Part shown: positions 35,311-44,582 of the stretch, piece by piece | Layout: each line of letters starts with the position of its first letter | Numbering within the stretch: position 1 is the first letter of the stretch | DNA from: Arsenophonus endosymbiont of Aphis craccivora | Lineage (GTDB): Bacteria; Pseudomonadota; Gammaproteobacteria; Enterobacterales; Enterobacteriaceae | NCBI RefSeq assembly: GCF_013460135.1 | Contig: NZ_CP038155.1 | Coordinates: forward strand, 1,426,001 to 1,490,000 | Length of the DNA stretch: 64,000 bases | Direction of reading: 5' to 3' | The notes under the pieces: generated by a model | The model's database searches: none | What the model was told of the DNA's origin: nothing | Seen by the model: only the letters and a program-made list of their open reading frames with translations | Translations under genes and position numbers: made by a program

Positions 35311-35596
35311 ATTGCTGCGCTAAGGTCAATTTTTCCAATACAATTTTTTTGAATTATTAAAACTTCTCCTTATTGTTATAAGACATTTAATTATTAAAAA
35401 AATAATAAAATTTTATAATCAAAAATAAATTTTCTTAACTTAACATTAGTTGAGAATAATCTCGCAAAAAAATGAAAATAGTAGAAAAGGGATAAATATT
35501 ATTTTGATCTTTTATATAAAATCTCATTTATTCTTTTGAAAAAATTCAATATTAATACTAATTTTCGTAATATAGATCTGGCCAAGGAAGAGCTAT
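35311..35596. other. AT-rich intergenic stretch after ihfB
   Basis: No gene seen. In E. coli ycaI (comEC) and msbA follow ihfB; nothing like them is present. The stretch is extremely AT-rich and may be decayed sequence or the promoter region of the short truncated frame at 35597. Confidence 0.4.
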
Positions 35597-35673
35597 ATGA
35601 AAAAAATGTCAGCTCATATAAATAGGCGGCAGATAAATATTAATTCAGCGTCAGTGGCTGTAATATTGGGATC
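35597..35673 (+). pseudogene. unidentified gene start truncated by IS copy 2
   Basis: AAGGAAG followed after 7 bases by ATG opens a frame (MKKMSAHINRRQINI, then NSASVAVILG) that enters the IS at codon 26 and stops shortly inside it. A good ribosome binding site and basic N-terminus followed by small hydrophobic residues suggest the true 5' end of a lost gene. I do not recognise it. Confidence 0.35.
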
Positions 35674-36728
35674 GGCTTTGTTGAATAAATCGAACTTTTA
35701 GGTGATTGGCAGAGCTGATCGCTAAATTCGTTTCAACATCAGGTCCCCATGGCAAAGCAAAAGTTTAAAATTACCAACTGGCCCGCGTACAACAAGGCAC
35801 TCAGACAACGCGGTTCCCTGACGGTCTGGCTTGATGAGTCGGCCATCGCTGGATGGACTGACAGTTCTTCGCCTGAAGGTCGTGGCCGGCCGCTTTACTA
35901 CAGCGATATGGCTGTTACCACTGTCCTGATGATGAAGCGTGTGTTTAACCTGTCGCTCCGGGCATTACAGGGCTTCGTTGATTCGATTTTTAAACTCATG
36001 TCTTTGCCGCTGTGCTGTCCGGACTACTCGCTGGTCAGCAGACGAGCAAAGAGCGTCAACATCAGCATAAAAACGCCAACGCGTGGTGAAATCTCGCATC
36101 TGGTCATCGACAGTACCGGTCTGAAGGTCTTTGGCGAAGGTGAATGGAAAGTCAGGCAGCATGGGGCTGACAGACGAAGAGTGTGGCGCAAGCTTCATCT
36201 GGCAGCAGACAGTGTGACTCATGAGATTATCTGTGCCGACTTATCGCTCAGCGGAACGACAGATGCGCAGGCACTGCCGGGCCTGATTAACCAAACCCAC
36301 CGGAAAATCAGGGAAGTGTCAGCAGACGGTGCTTATGACGCCTGTTACTGCCACGATGGGTTGCTAAGAAAGAAAATCAGGCCCCTTATCCCGCCGCGAA
36401 GCGGAGCGAAATACTGGCCGGACAAGTACCATGAACGTAACCATGCGGTGGCGAATCAGCGTCTGAGCAGGAGTAATGATATGTGGAAAAAGAAAGTGAG
36501 TTATCACCGGCGTTCAGTGGCAGAAACAGCGATGTTCCGCATAAAAACTTTGCTGGGTGGCCATCTGAGGCTGCGTGACTATGAGGCTCAGGTAGGTGAA
36601 GCAATGGCGATGGTCAAAGCGCTGAACCGTATGACGTTGTTGGGTATGCCACACAGCGTCAGGATCGGATAACAGCTGTAGCAGAGGGAGCCATCCTGTC
36701 GGCTAATTCTGATTTATTCAACAAAGCC
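35674..36728 (+). mobile_element. IS903-like element (IS5 family), copy 2, intact
   Basis: Full 1055-bp copy with perfect 18-bp inverted repeats and an uninterrupted transposase. The flanking 9-mers (ATTGGGATC, CAGCTGATA) differ, so there is no target duplication. It stands exactly where the E. coli-like order changes from ihfB to yadH, consistent with recombination between IS copies or an adjacent deletion. Confidence 0.95.
35749..36672 (+). CDS. IS903-like transposase, copy 2
   Basis: A 307-residue DDE transposase that cuts and inserts the element. The catalytic residues fall at the IS903 positions: D121 (LVIDSTG), D193 (SADGAYD) and E259 (SVAET). The start [20 protein letters not shown] is typical of the IS903 group. 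It differs from copies 3 and 5 by a few residues, for example Ser251 (KVSYHRR) where the others have Gly. Its base composition is clearly richer in G+C than the host genes, as expected for a recent arrival. Confidence 0.96.
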   Translation: MAKQKFKITNWPAYNKALRQRGSLTVWLDESAIAGWTDSSSPEGRGRPLYYSDMAVTTVLMMKRVFNLSLRALQGFVDSIFKLMSLPLCCPDYSLVSRRAKSVNISIKTPTRGEISHLVIDSTGLKVFGEGEWKVRQHGADRRRVWRKLHLAADSVTHEIICADLSLSGTTDAQALPGLINQTHRKIREVSADGAYDACYCHDGLLRKKIRPLIPPRSGAKYWPDKYHERNHAVANQRLSRSNDMWKKKVSYHRRSVAETAMFRIKTLLGGHLRLRDYEAQVGEAMAMVKALNRMTLLGMPHSVRIG

Positions 36729-37097
36729 CAGCTGATAATAAAAAAATTCACAGCATCAAATAAAAAAACAGATAGTTTTTAAAATAAAACCAATAATCGA
36801 CGTTTATAAACGTTTTACAGTTAAAAAATTAAATTCAAATTATAATAAAAAATAAATTACTATAGAAATAGATAAACTACTATCGGTTTCGACACCTTAA
36901 AATTAAACTGAATTTTTTTATTATTTTTATTTACCCCTGCCACACGACTCACCATCATAAACTTTTACGATTATCTATAAAACTAACCAACATTATCAGA
37001 AAAAACAAAAACCATGACAGCAACATAAAGATAATGCAGCGGAAGCGCTAAAAAATAGCGCAATTCCTTATATATTTATCGCACTGTGCACTAGTAA
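36729..37097. other. AT-rich intergenic stretch right of IS copy 2
   Basis: No gene seen. It contains a 14-base palindrome, ACGTTTATAAACGT, at 36800-36813. A hairpin, GCGCTA/TAGCGC, lies at 37045-37061 just beyond the yadH stop. Read on the minus strand the hairpin has a T loop but no T tract after it, so it is at best a weak terminator for yadGH. Confidence 0.4.
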
Positions 37098-37868
37098 TTA
37101 CGTTCTTAATCCTCGTCCTTTTTCAATTAAGTACCAAGTTATGGCATATAAGATAACAATGAAAATCACTAACACCGATAAGGTAATAGATAATTCAACA
37201 TCGCTAATGCCCAGAAATCCATAACGTAACCCGCTGATCATATAGACAATCGGATTAAGCTTAGATACCATTTGCCAAAATTCAGGCAAAAGTGACAAAG
37301 AATAAAAAACACCACCTAAATATGTTAATGGTGTTAAGACAAAGGTAGTAATAATACTAATATCATCGAATGTTTTGGCAAATATCGCGTTCACCAATCC
37401 AGCTAATGAAAATAAAATTGCTGTCATTAATAAAGTAATAATTACCACCCATAATGAATAAATATGTAATGGGACAAAAAAGAGCGAAACCAGAGTGACA
37501 GAAAGACCAACCAATACCCCTCTAGCAACCCCTCCGCCAACAAAACCAATTATCACAATATGGGTAGGAACTGGTGCAACCAGCAATTCTTCAATGCTTT
37601 TTTGGAATTTTGCACCAAAAAAAGAAGAGCAAACATTAGCATAAGCGTTAGTGATCACCGACATCATAATCAAACCAGGAACAATAAACTGCATGTAATT
37701 CACGCCATCCATATTGCCAATTCTTGAACCAATTAAACTACCAAAGATAATAAAATAGAGTGACATAGTGATCACTGGTGGTAGTAAAGTTTGTACCCAA
37801 ATACGCGCAAAACGTGTTATTTCTTTGATCCAGATGGTTTTCATCGCCACCCAGTAGAGCTGAGTCAT
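37098..37868 (-). CDS. yadH: YadH, ABC-2 type inner-membrane permease
   Basis: Membrane half of the YadGH ABC exporter; the substrate is not known. The 256-residue product equals E. coli YadH. It has six hydrophobic segments, including SLYFIIFGSLIGSRIG, the ABC-2 signature region around GGVFYSLSLLPEFWQMVSKL and YMISGLRYGFLG. Its start overlaps the yadG stop by 4 bases, giving translational coupling. The yadGH pair is next to can and hpt as in E. coli, but the block is inverted and joined to ihfB through an IS copy. Confidence 0.93.
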   Translation of the reverse strand: MTQLYWVAMKTIWIKEITRFARIWVQTLLPPVITMSLYFIIFGSLIGSRIGNMDGVNYMQFIVPGLIMMSVITNAYANVCSSFFGAKFQKSIEELLVAPVPTHIVIIGFVGGGVARGVLVGLSVTLVSLFFVPLHIYSLWVVIITLLMTAILFSLAGLVNAIFAKTFDDISIITTFVLTPLTYLGGVFYSLSLLPEFWQMVSKLNPIVYMISGLRYGFLGISDVELSITLSVLVIFIVILYAITWYLIEKGRGLRT

Positions 37869-38809
37869 CTATTTTCCCCTTGCTTTATCGATAGTGGATG
37901 CTGTTTATTCATTAAACCAACAAATAATTCCTCCAAACGATTTACCTTATTACGCATACTGGTTATCTGTATTCCTTGCTCAGAAAATTGGCTAAATAAA
38001 CCATTCAGGCCTTGATCTCGAAATACATCGACTTCTAGTGTTGAAGTATCCACCAGCCTGAATTTATAACCATCTAATGTAGGAATAGGACTCTTTGGCG
38101 CCAAATCAAAAATAAACGTCTCTGACTCCAACTGATTGAGTAGTTTTTTCATACTGGTATTCTCAATCAATTCTCCATATTGAATAATACCAATATTACG
38201 ACATAACATTTCCGCTTCTTCCAGATAATGGGTCGTTAAAATAATGGTGGTGCCTTCCGCATTTAAAGTCTTTAAAAAACTCCACATTGAACGGCGCAGC
38301 TCAATATCGACCCCTGCGGTTGGCTCATCCAAAATTAATAACTTTGGTTGATGCATTAATGCGCGAGCAATCATTAAACGCCGTTTCATGCCACCGGAGA
38401 GATCTCGCGCAGGCTCATTACTTTTATTCCACAAAGCCAGTTGAGAAAGATACATTTCTGCCCGAGACAAGGCTAAGGAACGCGGAACCCCATAATAACC
38501 TGCTTGATTCAGCACTATCTGTAATACCGTTTCAAACGGATTAAAATTAAACTCTTGTGGCACTAGTCCCAATTGACGCTTAACATTCACCACGTCTTTA
38601 TCGAGATCATAACCAAACACTCTCACTTTACCGCTCGTTTTATTGACTAATGAACTGATAATACCAATTGTCGTTGACTTACCCGCACCATTAGATCCTA
38701 ATAAGGCATAAAAATCACCTACCTCAACCTGTAAATCAATGCTGGTTAATGCTTTCACACCACCAGGATAGGTTTTTGTAAGCTGAAGCAGTTCTAAAGC
38801 ATAAGTCAT
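37865..38809 (-). CDS. yadG: YadG, ABC exporter ATP-binding protein
   Basis: ATPase partner of YadH. The 314-residue protein (308 in E. coli) has Walker A LLGSNGAGKSTTIG near residue 40, a Q-loop (LGLVPQEFNFNPFE), signature LSGGMKRRLMIARALM, Walker B LLILDEPTAGVD and TTHYLEEAEMLCR. The C-terminal 90 residues form the accessory domain usual in drug or polysaccharide exporters. It is divergent from the can relic. The frame and all motifs are intact. Confidence 0.93.
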   Translation of the reverse strand: MTYALELLQLTKTYPGGVKALTSIDLQVEVGDFYALLGSNGAGKSTTIGIISSLVNKTSGKVRVFGYDLDKDVVNVKRQLGLVPQEFNFNPFETVLQIVLNQAGYYGVPRSLALSRAEMYLSQLALWNKSNEPARDLSGGMKRRLMIARALMHQPKLLILDEPTAGVDIELRRSMWSFLKTLNAEGTTIILTTHYLEEAEMLCRNIGIIQYGELIENTSMKKLLNQLESETFIFDLAPKSPIPTLDGYKFRLVDTSTLEVDVFRDQGLNGLFSQFSEQGIQITSMRNKVNRLEELFVGLMNKQHPLSIKQGENR

Positions 38810-38976
38810 AAAAAACCTTTCTTATCTATTTTTATTCCATACATGATAATAAATCACACCATTTAGCAATCTTTTTCAATTAAACTATAACTAACAGCTA
38901 GTAAATATTAAAAAATAAATTGATCTTGTATATGATTATTATCGCAGTTAAACATAACTAATCCACGTGAATTATG

Positions 38977-39598
38977 ATGAAAAAAATTAAACAACTGTTT
39001 GAAAACAATCTACAGTGGTCAGAATCGGTAACCAAAGAAAATCCCTCTTTTTTTAAAGAATTAGCAAAATTTCAAAATCCACATTTTCTGTGGATAGGCT
39101 GCTCTGACAGCCTGGTTCCGGCCTAAAAATTAATTAAAGCAGCACCAGGCGATCTATTTGTCCATCGCAATGTCGCTAATTTGGTGATATATACTGATTT
39201 AAATTGCCTATCTGTTATCCAATATGCTGTTGACGTACTAAAGGTTGAACACATTATCATTTGTGGTCACTATGGTTGTGGTGGTATTGAAACTGCAATT
39301 GATAATACTGAACAGGGCCTAATTAATAACTGGCTACTGCATGTGCGTGATATCTTGTTTAAACATAGCTCAATTTTAGGTGAACTGGCTCCGCAAGAAC
39401 GGGCAAATCGTTTATGTGAACTCAATGTCATCGAGCAAGTTTATAATCTTGGTCATTCAACAATAATACAATCTGCCTGGCGACGCAGCCAAAATGTCAT
39501 CATTCATGGCTGGGTCTATGGTATAAATAATGGCAGACATCAATGATCTTGATGTGACCGCTAATAGCCGTGAACAACTTGAACTCACTTATCGATAA
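38977..39598 (+). pseudogene. can: can (yadF) relic: beta-carbonic anhydrase with stop, frameshift and R46L
   Basis: Can hydrates CO2 to bicarbonate and is needed by E. coli for growth in ordinary air. The relic starts at ATG 38977 (an ATG at 38974 is also possible). Zinc ligands Cys42, Asp44, His98 and Cys101 (IGCSDS; GHYGCGG) are still encoded. Lesions: Arg46 of the catalytic Asp-Arg pair is Leu (CSDSLVPA), TAA at 39124-39126 follows VPA where Glu is expected, and a shift near 39540 separates [10 protein letters not shown] from the tail DLDVTANSREQLELTYR. The loss implies either a CO2-rich niche or another carbonic anhydrase elsewhere. Confidence 0.93.
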
Positions 39599-39635
39599 GC
39601 TATTGCTAAATTAAACCAGCAAAAATAAACACCGC

Positions 39636-39663
39636 AAAAAATCGAACGTTAGTTCGATTTTTT
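39636..39663. terminator. bidirectional terminator between can and hpt
   Basis: AAAAAATCGAAC (39636-39647) pairs perfectly with GTTCGATTTTTT (39652-39663) around GTTA. Both strands end in a T run, fitting two converging genes. Confidence 0.88.
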
Positions 39664-39686
39664 CAGCCAATAAATAACACTACTGT

Positions 39687-40223
39687 TTAATCGTCTAGTA
39701 AAATAACATGCCCGATATAGGGTAAATGTCGATATTGCTGCGCATAGTCGATACCATAACCAACAACAAATTCATCTTGAATAGAATAACCAGTCCATTC
39801 AACAGGAACCTCTACTTCACGTCGAGAAGGTTTGTCTAATAACGTACAAATAGCGACAGATTTAGGACCACGTAATTCTAAAATTTCACGGACTTTTTTG
39901 AGTGTATTACCCGAATCAATAATATCCTCAACAATCAGAACATGCTTGCCGCGAATATCTTCATCCAGATCCTTAATAATTTGCACATCGCGAGTTGAAG
40001 TCATTCCATTGCCATAACTTGATACCGTCATAAAATCGACTTCATGCGGGATATCAATTTTACGACATAAATCAGCCATAAAAATAAAAGAGCCTTTCAA
40101 AAGACCAACCAACACCAACTCATCTTGCAATGATTTATAATGTTTAACAATCTCTTTTGCCATCTCATCAATACGTTGTTTAACATCCGCTTCTGAGATC
40201 ATGACTTCTACAATTTGTTTCAT
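39687..40223 (-). CDS. hpt: hypoxanthine phosphoribosyltransferase
   Basis: Purine-salvage enzyme that converts hypoxanthine (and guanine weakly) with PRPP to IMP/GMP. The 178-residue product from ATG 40223 ([20 protein letters not shown]) equals E. coli Hpt; an upstream in-frame ATG at 40235 would add MPKV. Motifs: [19 protein letters not shown], the flexible loop with [13 protein letters not shown], the PRPP-binding [17 protein letters not shown] and [16 protein letters not shown]. It is convergent with the can relic across a strong terminator. The gcd gene between hpt and cueO in E. coli is absent. Confidence 0.95.
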   Translation of the reverse strand: MKQIVEVMISEADVKQRIDEMAKEIVKHYKSLQDELVLVGLLKGSFIFMADLCRKIDIPHEVDFMTVSSYGNGMTSTRDVQIIKDLDEDIRGKHVLIVEDIIDSGNTLKKVREILELRGPKSVAICTLLDKPSRREVEVPVEWTGYSIQDEFVVGYGIDYAQQYRHLPYIGHVILLDD

Positions 40224-40338
40224 AACTTTAGGCATTCATGGAAATAAAAACCGTAGATTCTAACATAAGGACAATAAAGACGCGATAAAATGCCCTCACT
40301 CAATATTGATTAACAACATAAATAAAATAGTTAATATC

Positions 40339-41916
40339 TTAGATAACCGAGAAACTGACCATCATGCCCGTATCTTCATGTTCTAACAAATGACAATGTG
40401 CCATATAAGGATGTGCCTGGGTTGCTAAATGATCAAATTTTACTAGCACCTCACTGATATCGCCATCAACTCGTACAGTATCTTTCCACCCTTGTCGGTG
40501 AGGAGCCACTGCTTGACCATTCTCGCTAAGGATCCGAAATTGGGTTCCATGAATATGAAAAGGATGTAACATCATGTCACCACGACCAGAAATGAGCCAG
40601 CGTTCATATTGACCTTTAACGACATTAAATGCCAATTCATGCATTGAAAAAGGTCGGCCATTAATACTGTTGGCATGCTGAAAATCGAAGGGTTGATTCA
40701 TGACTTTGCCTTGCTGATGACTATTATGCATAGGATGATCGCCGTTGCTATTCATCATATTGTGATGGCCCTGCATATTCATACCCGCCAAAGCCTGCTC
40801 ACCATACTGTTTTCTAAGCGCCATCATCCCTTGCATATCTAAACGGGCATCCATCATTAAATGCAATTGACGCTGTTTAATACCAGCCAAATCAGGCAAT
40901 GAGGCAATAGAAGCTAAGCTATCAGGTAAAAAAGTGGCTCTCGCGTTCAATCCGGGCTCAATATGCAATAAGGCCAGAGGTTGATTAAAAGGTGCGAGTG
41001 TTATAGCCATTTGTTTGACTGGCAATGTAACAATATCAAACGCTTTACCATTTGAGGCATCTATCAGTACCTCAAAGCATTCGGCACTTATCATCGGTAA
41101 TTTATCGACTGCAACAGGTTCATTTAGCAATCCACCATCACTAGCAATAACATACATTTTACATCCATCACTAGTTGCCAAATTTAAACTTTTGGCATTA
41201 CAACCATTAAGAAAACGTAAACAACCATTAGGTGCTATATGTCTAGGTAATACAACGCCATTAGTCAACATAGTGTTAACAAACCAGCCAACAGCGGCAC
41301 TCATTACATCAAGCTGATAATCTATCTGCCCGGCGCTATTTAAACGTTTATCCTGCAAAATGACCGGAATATCATCAATGCCCCATTGATTTGGCAATTT
41401 GAGTGATTGGCTGTTCTCATCCTCAATTAATACTAAACCCGCCAACCCCATGGCAACTTGATAACCCGTTTTGCCATGAGGATGCGGATGAAACCAACAA
41501 GTTGCCTCAGGCTGGTTAACCATAAAATTAACCCTCCTCACCGCATTTGGTTTAATTATTGAATGAGGGCCACCATCAACCTCGCCGGGGATCTTTAGTC
41601 CGTGCCAATGCAATGAGGTAGCCTCGGATAACTGATTATCAATATCAATAGTGACACGCTGGCCTGATTTAAGCTTAATAGCTGGTCCTAATAACGATCC
41701 ATTATAACCCCATGTTAGCGCTGATTTTGCTGGTAAAAATTACGTTTTACCTTGCGTAACCCGGATCTTAATTTTGCCATGATTATCAGGCCATAATAAT
41801 GGTGGAATAGGTAAAGAAGGATATTGAGTTGCAGATAATGCAGCGCGACTCCAGGTTGGTAATAAGCTTACTGAACCGATTGCCGCTGCCAGTTTCATAA
41901 AATCCCGACGCAACAT
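40339..41916 (-). pseudogene. cueO: cueO relic: multicopper oxidase with a single stop at codon 59
   Basis: CueO is a Tat-exported periplasmic oxidase that converts Cu(I) to Cu(II) and protects from copper. The frame starts at ATG 41916 after AAAGGAGC, with a twin-arginine signal (MLRRDFMKLAAAIGSVSLLP). A TAA at 41742-41740 interrupts it; the frame then continues without further damage to 40339. All four copper-binding motifs are encoded: [38 protein letters not shown] and [15 protein letters not shown]. The methionine-rich insert near MMALRKQY and [17 protein letters not shown] is present. One change explains the loss, so it is very recent. An IS copy sits 46 bases upstream of the start. Confidence 0.92.
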
Positions 41917-41962
41917 AGCTTGCTCCTTTATTATGAGACCCTAATAAGATAAGGTATAGAAT

Positions 41963-43017
41963 GGCTTTGTTGAATAAATCAGAATTAGCCGCCAGGATGG
42001 CTCCCTCTGCTACACCTGTTATCCGATCCTGACGCTGTGTGGCATACCCAACAACGTCATACGGTTCAGCGCTTTGACCATCGCCATTGCTTCACCTACC
42101 TGAGCCTCATAGTCACGCAGCCTCAGATGGCCACCCAGCAAAGTTTTTATGCGGAACATCGCTGTTTCTGCCACTGAACGCCGGTGATAACCCACTTTCT
42201 TTTTCCACATATCATTACTCCTGCTCAGACGCTGATTCGCCACCGCATGGTTACGTTCATGGTACTTGTCCGGCCAGTATTTCGCTCCGCTTCGCGGCGG
42301 GATAAGGGGCCTGATTTTCTTTCTTAGCAACGCATCTTGGCAGTAACAGGCGTCATAAGCACCGTCTGCTGACACTTCCCTGATTTTCCGGTGGTTTTGG
42401 TTAATCAGGCCCGGCAGTGCCTGCGCATCTGTCGTTCCGCTGAGCGATAAGTCGGCACAGATAATCTCATGAGTCACACTGTCTGCTGCCAGATGAAGCT
42501 TGCGCCACACTCTTCGTCTGTCAGCCCCATGCTGCCTGACTTTCCATTCACCTTCGCCAAAGACCTTCAGACCGGTACTGTCGATGACCAGATGCGAGAT
42601 TTCACCACGCGTTGGCGTTTTTATGCTGATGTTGACGCTCTTTGCTCGTCTGCTGACCAGCGAGTAGTCCGGACAGCACAGCGGCAAAGACATGAGTTTA
42701 AAAATCGAATCAACGAAGCCCTGTAATGCCCGGAGCGACAGGTTAAACACACGCTTCATCATCAGGACAGTGGTAACAGTCATATCGCTGTAGTAAAGCG
42801 GCCGGCCACGACCTTCAGGCGAAGAACTGTCAGTCCATCCAGCGATGGCCGACTCATCAAGCCAGACCGTCAGGGAACCGCGTTGTCTGAGTGCCTTGTT
42901 GTACGCGGGCCAGTTGGTAATTTTAAACTTTTGCTTTGCCATGGGGACCTGATGTTGAAACGAATTTAGCGATCAGCTCCGCCAATCACCTAAAAGTTCG
43001 ATTTATTCAACAAAGCC
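41963..43017 (-). mobile_element. IS903-like element (IS5 family), copy 3, intact
   Basis: Full 1055-bp copy with perfect 18-bp inverted repeats, transposase on the minus strand. Flanks GTATAGAAT (41954-41962) and GTATAGAAG (43018-43026) match in 8 of 9 bases, so this is a simple insertion whose 9-bp duplication has one change. It separates cueO from yacC, which are neighbours in E. coli, and has displaced the cueO upstream region. Confidence 0.95.
42019..42942 (-). CDS. IS903-like transposase, copy 3
   Basis: A 307-residue DDE transposase with D121, D193 and E259 in place, uninterrupted and probably active. It differs from copies 2 and 5 in a few residues: Thr55 (SDMTVTT) for Ala, and Asn183 (INQNHRK) for Thr. 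Transcription runs towards the cueO relic. Confidence 0.96.
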   Translation of the reverse strand: MAKQKFKITNWPAYNKALRQRGSLTVWLDESAIAGWTDSSSPEGRGRPLYYSDMTVTTVLMMKRVFNLSLRALQGFVDSIFKLMSLPLCCPDYSLVSRRAKSVNISIKTPTRGEISHLVIDSTGLKVFGEGEWKVRQHGADRRRVWRKLHLAADSVTHEIICADLSLSGTTDAQALPGLINQNHRKIREVSADGAYDACYCQDALLRKKIRPLIPPRSGAKYWPDKYHERNHAVANQRLSRSNDMWKKKVGYHRRSVAETAMFRIKTLLGGHLRLRDYEAQVGEAMAMVKALNRMTLLGMPHSVRIG

Positions 43018-43206
43018 GTATAGAAGTTAAATGGTAGAAAATAGATAATTTCACTAAAATATAGAGGTTCCACTTACTGGAAGGTCAAGCCAATATTTTT
43101 ATCTACTATGACAATATATTTATCTAGTTTTGCTAAAAAAAGTATACTTAATAGTGCTATAACTATTAATAGAATAAATTGATATTTAAATTATACAAAT
43201 AACTGA

Positions 43207-43587
43207 ATGCGTAAAATTATTTTTATTTCACATATAACTCTGCTTTTTTGGTTTGCTTTTTCAACCAAAGCATTTTCCCTATCAATCAATGAAACAGAAA
43301 ATCTAGCTGATTTAACAGCTGTTTATATATTTTTAAAGCATGATTGTGGTTACTCACAAATTCCTGATCGTGAAATTGAAAGAGCAATCTTCTATTTTGC
43401 CCAGAGTAATCATTGGGATATAAGTAATTACGACAAAAGTGCCATGGCAAAATTAAATGAAGAGCGTTATGATGACTTAAAAAAAATCCCTATCCCTCGT
43501 AAAAAGAAATGCCGGGTGCTTGCCAATGACGCTTTAGCACTATTTGCCTATGTAGACGCTTTAGCACTATTTGCCTATGTAAAATAA
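43207..43587 (+). CDS. yacC: YacC-like periplasmic protein with a duplicated C-terminus
   Basis: Homologue of E. coli YacC (115 residues), a small secreted protein of unknown function (PilL-N/YacC family) found next to speE. A signal peptide (MRKIIFISHITLLFWFAFST, cleavage probably after the KAFS region) precedes the conserved body: ENLADLTAVYIFLKHDCGYS, an IERAIFYFAQSNHWDISNYD stretch, and KKKCRVLANDALALFAYV. The two Cys probably form a disulfide. The tail is unusual: the nine residues DALALFAYV occur twice, from a perfect 27-bp tandem duplication, making 126 residues. The frame is kept, so the protein may still fold with a longer end. Gene order yacC-speE-speD matches E. coli. Confidence 0.85.
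   Translation: MRKIIFISHITLLFWFAFSTKAFSLSINETENLADLTAVYIFLKHDCGYSQIPDREIERAIFYFAQSNHWDISNYDKSAMAKLNEERYDDLKKIPIPRKKKCRVLANDALALFAYVDALALFAYVK
43528..43581. repeat. perfect 27-bp tandem duplication at the end of yacC
   Basis: Two identical 27-base units (43528-43554 and 43555-43581) encode DALALFAYV twice, in frame, just before the final Lys and stop. One copy matches the normal YacC C-terminus. Confidence 0.96.
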
Positions 43588-43692
43588 ATACTTTCTTTCG
43601 TTCATTTAGATAAGAAATTTCTAGCTGACCATTGAAACGAAACAAATTATTAGCTGCGCTTTTTTAACTCTGTTAGAAAGGAAAAGACAAGT

Positions 43693-44556
43693 ATGTCAAA
43701 AAAAGAAATTTGGCTCGAAACACTCCACCATAATGTAGGTCAATATTTTACTATCGATAATATACTGTACCATAATAAAACAGCTCACCAAAATCTGATT
43801 ATTTTTGAGAATGCTGAGATGGGGCGGATTATGGCTCTTGATGGCGTAGTACAAACAACTGAACGGGATGAATTTATATATCACGAAATGATGACTCATG
43901 CCCCTCTATTTACCCATGGTTGCGCTAAAAAAGTACTAATAATTGGCGGTGGTGATGGAGGAATGTTACGTGAAGTATGTCGCCATCAATATTTAGAAAA
44001 CATTACTATGGTTGAAATTGATGCGGGTGTAGTGGAATTTTGTCGCCAATATCTACCCAATCATAATGCAGGGGCTTATAACGATCCGCGTTTTAAATTG
44101 GTCATTGATGATGGCGTCAATTTCGTTAAGACAACCCAGCAAAAATTTGACCTTATTATTTCTGATTGCACCGATCCTATCGGACCAGGAGAAGGGCTAT
44201 TTACCTCAGATTTTTACAAAGGATGTGTCAACTGCCTGAATGAAAATGGCATTTTAGTTGCGCAAAATGGTGTTTGTTTCTTGCAACAAGATGAAGTAAT
44301 TAATAGTCATCAAAAACTATCTAATTACTTTAATGATTGCAGCTTTTATCAAGCCGCTATACCGTCTTACTATGGCGGCATGATGACCTTTGCCTGGGCA
44401 AGTCAAACAGAAAAATTACGTCAAATACCCTTGCAAATATTGGAAAACCGTTTTAAAAAAGCAGAAATTATTTGTCGCTATTATACACCAGCACTGCATC
44501 TAGCCAGCTTCGCTTTACCACAGTACTTACTGGATTTACTCGCTAAAAAAGTTTAG
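43693..44556 (+). CDS. speE: spermidine synthase
   Basis: Transfers aminopropyl from decarboxylated S-adenosylmethionine to putrescine to make spermidine. The 287-residue protein (288 in E. coli) has the N-terminal strand domain ([20 protein letters not shown]), the nucleotide-binding [14 protein letters not shown] near residue 84, and the active-site loop [20 protein letters not shown] with the catalytic Asp. AGAAAGGAAAAG precedes the ATG. It is followed 26 bases later by speD, which makes its aminopropyl donor, so the operon can complete spermidine synthesis from putrescine. Confidence 0.95.
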   Translation: MSKKEIWLETLHHNVGQYFTIDNILYHNKTAHQNLIIFENAEMGRIMALDGVVQTTERDEFIYHEMMTHAPLFTHGCAKKVLIIGGGDGGMLREVCRHQYLENITMVEIDAGVVEFCRQYLPNHNAGAYNDPRFKLVIDDGVNFVKTTQQKFDLIISDCTDPIGPGEGLFTSDFYKGCVNCLNENGILVAQNGVCFLQQDEVINSHQKLSNYFNDCSFYQAAIPSYYGGMMTFAWASQTEKLRQIPLQILENRFKKAEIICRYYTPALHLASFALPQYLLDLLAKKV

Positions 44557-44582
44557 TTTTACTCAATAGGAGGTGAAATAAA

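Noticed and set aside
36800-36813. Perfect palindrome ACGTTTATAAACGT near yadH
   Set aside because: Isolated, in AT-rich DNA, far from a start codon, and not repeated in the window.
42087-42726. Open frames of 72 and 85 codons antisense to the IS transposase, repeated in every copy
   Set aside because: They recur only because the IS recurs; they lie opposite the GC-rich transposase frame, with no ribosome binding site or known family.
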